A DNA stretch of 34,253 nt from Candidatus Zambryskibacteria bacterium RIFCSPLOWO2_01_FULL_35_19. Its GTDB lineage: Bacteria > Patescibacteriota > Minisyncoccia > Phycocordibacterales > WO2-35-19. Numbering within the stretch: position 1 is the stretch's first letter; each line of letters starts with the position of its first letter. Positions 29,231-34,253 of the stretch are shown here, in pieces. A model generated the notes under the pieces. That model was not told where the DNA came from and did no database searches. It saw only the letters and a list, made by a program, of their open reading frames with translations. The stretch lies in assembly GCA_001825335.1 (NCBI GenBank), contig MHWA01000006.1, positions 4,368-38,620 on the forward strand. Reading direction: 5' to 3'. The position numbers were made by a program, and so were the translations under genes.

Positions 29231-30234
29231 TCAATATTTTTATAGACTTCTATAAACTCTCCTGCTATTTCATCCCAAGTGTGAACAAAATTAAAATTTT
29301 TGACTTTTTCTTTAGCTTTTTTATAACCTTCTTCTGTTAATAATGTTAAAATAGCATCTTCTATCTCTTTTTCTTTTAGCGGATCAACAAAAGTACCAGC
29401 ATCCTTAATCTTATCGTATATTCCTACCTCTTTGGTACAAATAAAGGGTCTATTTAATCTTATGGCATCTAGTATCATATTAGGACTTATGTCCCCCAAA
29501 GAGACCAAAATTACCGCGAAACAGCCTTTCATTTTTTCCATAAATTGCATATAGGACAAATTATCTTTAAACAAAGCCACTTCTGGACTTTTTAGTTTAA
29601 TCTTATTAAAAACTGCCTCCAAAATATCAAAATTTTTCCACACCAAATTACGAGCTGAAGCCACAAATTCTTTAGATTCATAATTTTCGTTTGATTCTTT
29701 GGGTCCATAAAAATTTTCCACTATACTGGTTTTTTCTTTATTTAAAACATATGCTCTGACAAAAATATTTCTTTGCCACTCCGTAGAAAATATAATATGA
29801 GACACATTTTTTAATGTCCATTTGGTTACTAAAAATATTATTTTTTCTTTTAACGAAAAACTTTGCTTTTCTGTATTATAAAAATTTTTAAACAAAACTT
29901 TTTTATTATGCCTTTCACAATACTGTTCCCAAAGAAAATCTCCCCCGGTCCTAATAATATTTTTTTTAAAAAACAATCTAGAGGCAAAAGCCGTAGGAAA
30001 TCCAACCCCATAAGTATCTAGTGCAATCACAACATCTGCTCTAATTAATTTAGGTATTATTTTTAAAAAAAAGAAAATATGTCTTATCCCTGTTGGGATT
30101 CTGTTCTCAATAGTAAATGTTTTTACTGAAACAGAATTACCCATTTTCTCAAATGCTTCCTTCAAATTTTTAGCGTATTGAGCTGGGCCGCCAATTTTAG
30201 GTGGATATATTCCTGTAGTGATTAAAATTTTCAT
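29221..30234 (-). CDS. Glycosyltransferase family 4-like, atypical donor site
   Basis: 337 residues. N-terminal KILITTGIYPPKIGGPAQYAKNLKEAF is a clear GT4 acceptor-side start, and VVIALDTYGVGFPTAFAS follows. The C-terminal domain is divergent: at the donor site VSLGDISPNMILDAIRLNRPFICTKEVG stands where EX7E is expected, with Asp for the second Glu and no first Glu. It may be a GT4 with altered chemistry or an inactive paralogue. The start overlaps the upstream GT4 by four bases. Its stop lies inside the inverted repeat 29217-29230, so the C-terminus may have been truncated by that element. Confidence 0.78.
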   Translation of the reverse strand: MKILITTGIYPPKIGGPAQYAKNLKEAFEKMGNSVSVKTFTIENRIPTGIRHIFFFLKIIPKLIRADVVIALDTYGVGFPTAFASRLFFKKNIIRTGGDFLWEQYCERHNKKVLFKNFYNTEKQSFSLKEKIIFLVTKWTLKNVSHIIFSTEWQRNIFVRAYVLNKEKTSIVENFYGPKESNENYESKEFVASARNLVWKNFDILEAVFNKIKLKSPEVALFKDNLSYMQFMEKMKGCFAVILVSLGDISPNMILDAIRLNRPFICTKEVGIYDKIKDAGTFVDPLKEKEIEDAILTLLTEEGYKKAKEKVKNFNFVHTWDEIAGEFIEVYKNIESR

Positions 30235-31460
30235 TTTATTTGATTTAGCGAAATCATGTCGTGCGATACGTCCTTTGGAGCACGATTTATATCAAATACT
30301 TCATTCATCTCTCTTGCTATCAAATCCCAATCATATTTTTCTTTTACCATATTATATGCATTTTCTACAACAGAATTTTTCTGTAAATCACCCATCACTC
30401 TTTTTACGGCTTCAGCAATACTTTCTGGATTTTCGGGCTGACAAAAATATCCAGTTTGATTATCTGTGTCATCCTCAAAAAACGGGTCATGTAAAAAATC
30501 AACAATACCCCCAACCGGTGTAGCAATAACGGGCAATTTACAAGCCATAGCTTCAAGAAAAGATATACCTTGTCCTTCTGACCGCGAGGTTCTAATAAAA
30601 ATATCTGATGCTTTTAAATATTTGTTCAACACCGGGTGTTCAACAAAACCTTTAAAAATAATTCTGTTTGAAACATTTAATTTTATAGCCAATTCTTTTA
30701 ACTCTTTTTCCAAATAACCTTCTCCCAAAATAACAAACTTAATATTTTTTGGTAATTTTGGTAAAGCTTTAATAACATCCCCCACTCCGTTTTTTAAAAC
30801 CAGCCGAGAAGTAGTGATCAATCCAATATCTTTTTCTTCTAATCCAATTTCTTTTCTAATCTTCTGCCTCTCCTCTTTTGAAAATTGAGAATTAAAAATT
30901 GAAAATTTTTCAATATCTACCCCATTTGGAATTATTTTTATATCCCCTTTATATCCAAATTTTTTTGCCCTTTCGGCCAAATAAGAACTGATTGCTACTA
31001 CCAAACTTGACCTCTTCAGAGCAAGTTTCCAAGAGAGGTTTATCAAACCAAACCACCTATTTTGAAAATGCTCTTCCGAATCGCCTTCCTGTAAATTTAA
31101 AATTATTGGAACTTTTTTGCTACTTATAATATTGGAGATATAAGCTGCCCCACTGGCAAAAGTAACCATCACGCAAAAATAATATTTGTAATTATTTTTA
31201 TTATTAAGAGAAATAGTTTTGATAGCACCCCAAAAAGGTAGTAGCAATTTATCTAAAGTTTTAAAACCAAAACCAACACGATAAACATTTACATTTCCAA
31301 TTTTTTCATTTTTAGGCAATTTAAAGTCAAATCTGCTAGTTATGATGTCAAAATCTACTCCAGAAATTCTATCCGTAATTTCTTTGATAGCCACCTCTGC
31401 CCCACCTACAAAAGGCAAATAAGAGGTAGAGAATATGAGTATTTTATTGGAATTTTCCAC
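30231..31460 (-). CDS. Glycosyltransferase family 4
   Basis: 409 residues. LIFSTSYLPFVGGAEVAIKEITDRI at the N-terminus, then IPNGVDIEKF, LITTSRLVLKNGVGDVIKAL and RTSRSEGQGISFLEAMACKLPVIATPVGG with intact EX7E. The segment KFSIFNSQFSKEER (~193-206) is encoded by the AT-rich repeat 30878-30910. It starts at a GTG; TGA-TACTAT ends six bases upstream, again a near-leaderless arrangement. First gene of the - strand operon running to 25187. Confidence 0.9.
   Translation of the reverse strand: MENSNKILIFSTSYLPFVGGAEVAIKEITDRISGVDFDIITSRFDFKLPKNEKIGNVNVYRVGFGFKTLDKLLLPFWGAIKTISLNNKNNYKYYFCVMVTFASGAAYISNIISSKKVPIILNLQEGDSEEHFQNRWFGLINLSWKLALKRSSLVVAISSYLAERAKKFGYKGDIKIIPNGVDIEKFSIFNSQFSKEERQKIRKEIGLEEKDIGLITTSRLVLKNGVGDVIKALPKLPKNIKFVILGEGYLEKELKELAIKLNVSNRIIFKGFVEHPVLNKYLKASDIFIRTSRSEGQGISFLEAMACKLPVIATPVGGIVDFLHDPFFEDDTDNQTGYFCQPENPESIAEAVKRVMGDLQKNSVVENAYNMVKEKYDWDLIAREMNEVFDINRAPKDVSHDMISLNQIK
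30878..30910. repeat. AT-rich dispersed repeat, copy 2 (in the 30231 gene)
   Basis: Begins TTGAAAATTGAGAATTAAAA. Aligns with 20957-20990 in the same orientation but is read in another frame (SIFNSQFS here, FQFKISNFQ there). Confidence 0.5.
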
Positions 31461-31505
31461 CTCTTTATAGTATCAAAAATCCTTATTTTTAACCACATTG
31501 TTGAA

Positions 31506-31757
31506 CTATTTTTTATAATGATTTGTTATTTGAAAGACTTCAATTATTTCTCCCTTAGCAACAAAACACAGAGCACGATACTTTTTATCAATACGAAAAG
31601 AAAAAATCCCTCTCCATTTGGGTTGTAATAATTCAAACTTGATAGATGGGTGCCTATGATCTTGAACAAATAAAGTTGATACCTTGACCCATTTGCGTAT
31701 TAAATTACGTTTCTTAAGATATAAAAGAAGGTCAGCTCTCAATGGTTTGAGCAACAT
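31506..31757 (-). CDS. RelE/ParE-superfamily toxin
   Basis: An 83-residue mRNA-interferase-type toxin of a type II module. After a helical start (PLRADLLLYLKKRNLIRKW), it has the beta-sheet core with HPSIKFELLQPKWRGIFSFRIDKKYRALCFV and ends IIEVFQITNHYKK. The pattern (L-x-P…G-x-x-S-x-R-I…Y-R…H-Y near the C-terminus) is that of YoeB/RelE/HigB-like toxins. It lies two bases after the antitoxin gene. Whether it cuts mRNA on ribosomes or acts otherwise is not readable. Confidence 0.8.
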   Translation of the reverse strand: MLLKPLRADLLLYLKKRNLIRKWVKVSTLFVQDHRHPSIKFELLQPKWRGIFSFRIDKKYRALCFVAKGEIIEVFQITNHYKK

Positions 31758-31759
31758 GA

Positions 31760-31969
31760 TTATTTACCATAAGAAGATTTTCGTAAACCATTTTCTAAAT
31801 CAGATAAAAAATTCTTTGTATACAAACCAGTTTTTTTAAAATCAATTATTACATCTTCTATTGAATCCTTTACAATAGCAGCAAAAAGTCTGCCAGCTAT
31901 TTTTTTATAAGCTTGCGATTGTTTTTTTAGTTGACTATATTCTTTTTTAGGAATTGTTATTTGACTCAT
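31760..31969 (-). CDS. Cognate antitoxin (small, N-terminal binding domain)
   Basis: 69 residues. MSQITIPKKEYSQLKKQSQAY resembles the start of short antitoxins that pair with RelE-type toxins; the C-terminal FKKTGLYTKNFLSDLENGLRKSSYGK is the expected toxin-wrapping tail. It precedes the toxin by two bases, the usual order, so the two are co-transcribed and probably autoregulated. It begins 21 bases past the end of the VirD4-like gene. The DNA-binding fold type is not clear from sequence. Confidence 0.72.
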   Translation of the reverse strand: MSQITIPKKEYSQLKKQSQAYKKIAGRLFAAIVKDSIEDVIIDFKKTGLYTKNFLSDLENGLRKSSYGK

Positions 31970-31990
31970 ATTTTATATCATATCATAAAA

Positions 31991-33835
31991 TTACTCTCCT
32001 TTCAATATCTTTCGGAGAACATCTTCTGGCACTTCGTTAGGAAGCTTAGAGGTTGGAGGTTGGAGGTTGGAGGATTTAGTTTTTTCTTTTGTTTTAGGTT
32101 CAATATCTCGTTTTTGAATATCTTCTTCTTTACTCTTCCTTACTACTGGCTGCTGACTACTTACTACTTGCTGGCTTTTAGCTTTTTGAATTGCCTCTTT
32201 TAAGGCGCTTATATTTTGAGGAGAAGGAGTTTTATTCCTATCTTTCTCTTTACGTCTTAATTCATCAAGCGAAATTGGTTTTACTTCTGATTTAATATTA
32301 TTAAAATTTACAGTTTTTATTATTTCTTTTTTTGGTTCCTGTTTTTTCCATAATTCTTTTTTTTCTTTTACTGCCTCCCCTATTGCTTTAGCTAAATTAT
32401 TTTCCTCTTTTTTTGTTTCTTCTTTTTTAAATTGAGACTCTTTTTTAATTTCTATTTGCTCAAATCTTGGCTTTTGTTTAGGTTGTTCAATTTTTGTTTT
32501 CACTTTTGGTTCTATATATTTGGGACTACTAGCTACTATTTTTTGTTCAGGCATATGCCATTCTTTCACTTCTTTTTCTACTTCTTCTTTAGAACGAGTA
32601 TAATTTTTCCTAGACATTTTTAAAGCTTCATTTCTAAAAGAAATTTCAGGTTTTGGAAACGGTGGCAAAGTGGTGGCCGAAAACGGCTGACTAGCTACTC
32701 CGTCTATCATCAATTTCAAATAAATTTGAACAAATCCCAAATTAACAATATCTTCCATAGTAAACACTGGAGCAAATTCCTTTTCTAAAATTTCAGCATC
32801 AAATGAGCCAACTCGAAAAGAAATCATAGTGCCGACGTTCCCAAAAACTGCCGCCCTTACCTCTTCGGCCATTTGTTCTATATATTGATGAGTTATATTT
32901 AAACTTAATTTATATTTTCTAGCTTCAGACAAAATATCGGCAAAACTTTTGTTAGCAAAAGATTGAAACTCATCTACGTAAAGATAAAAGTTAGGAAGTT
33001 TTTTGAGCTCTTTTGGATCAGCGTCCGCTCGTGACATAGCCGCAAGATATATTTTAGTTACAATCATTGAACCCAAAAGATTGGCGTTATTCTCTCCCAC
33101 CAAACCTTTTGATAAATTCACAATAAAAATCTTTTTTTTATCCATTATTTCTCTAATATCAAAGGTAGATTTAGATTGACCAACAATATTTCTTATGAGC
33201 GGATTAGAGACAAATTGTCCAACCTTGTTTTGAATGGCCGGCGTGGCTTCAGCTGCATATTTATCAGTATATTTGGCAAATTCATCAGTCCAAAAAGCTT
33301 TTGTTGTGGGGTCTTTAACATTGTCTACTACTTTATTACGATAAAGTTTATCGGTAAGCATTCTGTTTATACTAAGCATTGTTGCTCCCGGATATTCAAG
33401 TAGAGCTGCCAAAGTATTTTGTAAAATGTAAGCCATCCTAGAAGACCATTGGTCCTCCCATATTTTTTCAAACGCACTCATAAGCCCCGATACTACCAAG
33501 TGCCTTCTCTCTGGCCCAACATCTTCCATAACATTAAAAGAGATTGGATATTCTGTATCAAAAGGAGCAAAATAGATAACGTCTTTGAGGCGATGCTCTG
33601 GTATATAGTCGAGCAATAAATCAGCCGTCTTACCATGCGGATCAAGAAAGGCCATTCCTTCTCCATTTTGGATATCTTGAATGGCCATATTTTCTAACAT
33701 AGTTGATTTACCCATACCAGTCTTACCGATAGAATAAATATGACGGAGCCGATCTTCGGCTTTAATACCAAACTTTACCCTTTTGTTTCTAGCATCTGTT
33801 TCTGCGAAATATGTAATAGAGTTATTATCCATCAT
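31991..33835 (-). CDS. VirD4/TraG-like type IV coupling ATPase with disordered tail
   Basis: About 614 residues. Walker A is IGKTGMGKST (~36-45), followed by GMAFLDPHGKTADLLL. The Walker B region is LPNFYLYVDEFQSF (~283-296), then LSEARKYKLSLNITHQYIEQM and FGNVGTMISFRVG. This is the TraG/VirD4 C-terminal-type ATPase often found alone in CPR genomes. It would be a hexameric DNA- or protein-pumping motor, though no N-terminal membrane helices are visible. Residues ~430-614 are Lys/Glu/Pro-rich and probably disordered, partly encoded by 7-nt repeats. The TTG at 33838 could also start, but two ATGs follow (33835, 33832) and TGT-TATAAT (33841-33849) sits five bases upstream, so I use 33835 and expect a leaderless mRNA. 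Partner secretion genes are not in the window. Confidence 0.84.
   Translation of the reverse strand: MMDNNSITYFAETDARNKRVKFGIKAEDRLRHIYSIGKTGMGKSTMLENMAIQDIQNGEGMAFLDPHGKTADLLLDYIPEHRLKDVIYFAPFDTEYPISFNVMEDVGPERRHLVVSGLMSAFEKIWEDQWSSRMAYILQNTLAALLEYPGATMLSINRMLTDKLYRNKVVDNVKDPTTKAFWTDEFAKYTDKYAAEATPAIQNKVGQFVSNPLIRNIVGQSKSTFDIREIMDKKKIFIVNLSKGLVGENNANLLGSMIVTKIYLAAMSRADADPKELKKLPNFYLYVDEFQSFANKSFADILSEARKYKLSLNITHQYIEQMAEEVRAAVFGNVGTMISFRVGSFDAEILEKEFAPVFTMEDIVNLGFVQIYLKLMIDGVASQPFSATTLPPFPKPEISFRNEALKMSRKNYTRSKEEVEKEVKEWHMPEQKIVASSPKYIEPKVKTKIEQPKQKPRFEQIEIKKESQFKKEETKKEENNLAKAIGEAVKEKKELWKKQEPKKEIIKTVNFNNIKSEVKPISLDELRRKEKDRNKTPSPQNISALKEAIQKAKSQQVVSSQQPVVRKSKEEDIQKRDIEPKTKEKTKSSNLQPPTSKLPNEVPEDVLRKILKGE
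32051..32073. repeat. 7-nt tandem repeat (GGTTGGA x3)
   Basis: Three exact units plus two bases, in the disordered tail of the VirD4-like gene. Since 7 is not a multiple of 3, the repeat is read in all three frames (SNLQPPTSKL). Nearby 32138-32175 shows a looser repeat of ACTACT/GCTG-type words. Confidence 0.6.
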
Positions 33836-33840
33836 CAAAT

Positions 33841-33849
33841 ATTATAACA
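33841..33849 (-). promoter_or_regulatory. Extended -10 of the VirD4-like gene
   Basis: TGT-TATAAT on the - strand, five bases before the ATG at 33835. Any -35 would lie inside the arm of conserved-loop hairpin 3, so the hairpin and this promoter overlap functionally. Confidence 0.5.
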
Positions 33850-33854
33850 TTCTT

Positions 33855-33941
33855 GCAAATAAAAATCAGAAAACAACTTTGCCAAGAGCCCAAACCTTTA
33901 TGACCTAACGCAGGCAAAGTTCGTTTTTGATTTTTATTTGC
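33855..33941 (-). ncRNA. Conserved-loop hairpin, copy 3
   Basis: A 29-position stem (33855-33883/33913-33941) with two adjacent mismatches and one wobble, and the shared 29-nt loop. On the - strand it starts 4 nt after the stop codon of the 33946 gene and ends 20 nt before the next gene's ATG. Confidence 0.82.
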
Positions 33942-33945
33942 TACA

Positions 33946-34253
33946 TTATTTTGGTAGCAACGCTTCCCGAGTATATGTATTAGCTGGGTCCCAAAGCATC
34001 CAGCTAGTCAACCCCGTATCATAAGTAGCTTGTATTTGGGCACGAACCATTTCTTTAGTGTAATGGACAGGATAATCAAAATCTTGAAGCCACGGCCGTA
34101 ACTGTTTTGGACCTAACCTATTTAATAAAGATGAATCTGGTGTTGAACTTGCCATTTCTTCTTTCAAAAAATTGACTCTGGCTACCGCACTATCCATACT
34201 AAATTTTATAATTTCGTAAGGCACTTTGTTTGGGTCAGGCCAACCATTAAAGG
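33946..34253 (-). CDS. DUF4015-type putative glycoside hydrolase, C-terminal part only
   Basis: The frame is open from the right edge of the window (FNGWPDPNKVPYEII) to the TAA at 33946-33948, so at least 101 residues are seen and the N-terminal part lies outside. LRPWLQDFDYPVHYTKEMVRAQIQATYDTGLTSWMLWDPANTYTREAL matches the end of the DUF4015 TIM-barrel family: the WLQDF strand, EMVRAQI helix, and SWMLWDP..TY final strand. These proteins are presumed secreted glycan hydrolases; activity is not established for most. A GTG at 34222-34224 is only an internal valine codon. Confidence 0.8.
   Translation of the reverse strand, partial: FNGWPDPNKVPYEIIKFSMDSAVARVNFLKEEMASSTPDSSLLNRLGPKQLRPWLQDFDYPVHYTKEMVRAQIQATYDTGLTSWMLWDPANTYTREALLPK

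Noticed and set aside
33946..34224. A complete 92-residue gene starting at the GTG 34222-34224
   Set aside because: The frame stays open to the window edge and upstream residues (FNGWPDPNK) continue the family pattern, so it is a truncated larger gene.
1..34253. tRNA, rRNA, CRISPR arrays, transposase genes, prophage structural genes
   Set aside because: I looked on both strands and saw no supporting motif or ORF for any of these.

Overview
The window is AT-rich (most genes look 30-38% G+C by eye) and tightly packed. Genes overlap by 1-22 bases. It carries SecA with a SEC-C tail, a lone VirD4/TraG-type ATPase, a tiny lysine/alanine-rich H1-like protein, a diversity-generating retroelement (DGR) of the kind common in ultra-small bacteria, and many glycosyltransferases. 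This combination points to a Patescibacteria/CPR genome, most likely Parcubacteria-like. That assignment is an inference, because no rRNA or other marker gene is present.

Region 1 (1-1720) is part of a DGR. On the + strand is the 3' part of avd (the accessory protein). On the - strand are a template repeat (TR, 430-555) and a target gene (964-1569) whose last ~43 codons are the variable repeat (VR, 969-1094). TR and VR differ at 9 of 126 positions, and every difference is at an adenine of the TR sense strand. This is the DGR signature. The reverse transcriptase is not in the window and may lie upstream of position 1.

Region 2 (1710-5107) holds secA, a 34-residue H1-like gene and about 700 bases without a recognisable protein gene. 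That gap contains a good - strand promoter, several strong hairpins and a terminator, so it probably encodes a structured RNA of about 320 nt. Two copies of a hairpin family with an identical-length 29-nt conserved loop and unrelated 23-29 bp stems lie here. A third copy lies at 33855-33941. Two of the three start 4-5 nt after a stop codon.

Region 3 (5108-31460) is a large surface-polysaccharide/protein-glycosylation locus. It contains an O-antigen-ligase-like protein with TPRs, a Wzx-type flippase, six GT4 and three GT2 glycosyltransferases, two or three polytopic GT-C-type proteins, four SAM methyltransferases, an HldE-C-like nucleotidyltransferase and an asparagine synthase. It also contains an unusual fusion of a DprE1-like FAD oxidase to a class III aminotransferase. 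The parts suggest that lipid-linked sugars are built in the cytoplasm, modified (amination, amidation, methylation), flipped, and polymerised or ligated outside. An isolated, more GC-rich gene (24414-25079, DUF218/YdcF-like) with its own consensus promoter, Shine-Dalgarno site and terminator sits in the middle.

Region 4 (31506-34253) has a RelE-type toxin-antitoxin pair, a VirD4/TraG-like ATPase with a long charged tail, a conserved-loop hairpin, and the 3' end of a DUF4015-type putative glycoside hydrolase cut by the window edge.

Two themes cut across regions. First, several transcription units have a -10 box only 5-12 nt before the start codon, consistent with leaderless or near-leaderless mRNAs. 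The two GC-richer genes instead have clear Shine-Dalgarno sites. Second, short dispersed repeats (palindromes, 7- and 14-nt tandem units, a ~31-bp AT-rich repeat, an 81-bp inverted-repeat element) are embedded in coding regions, sometimes read in different frames.
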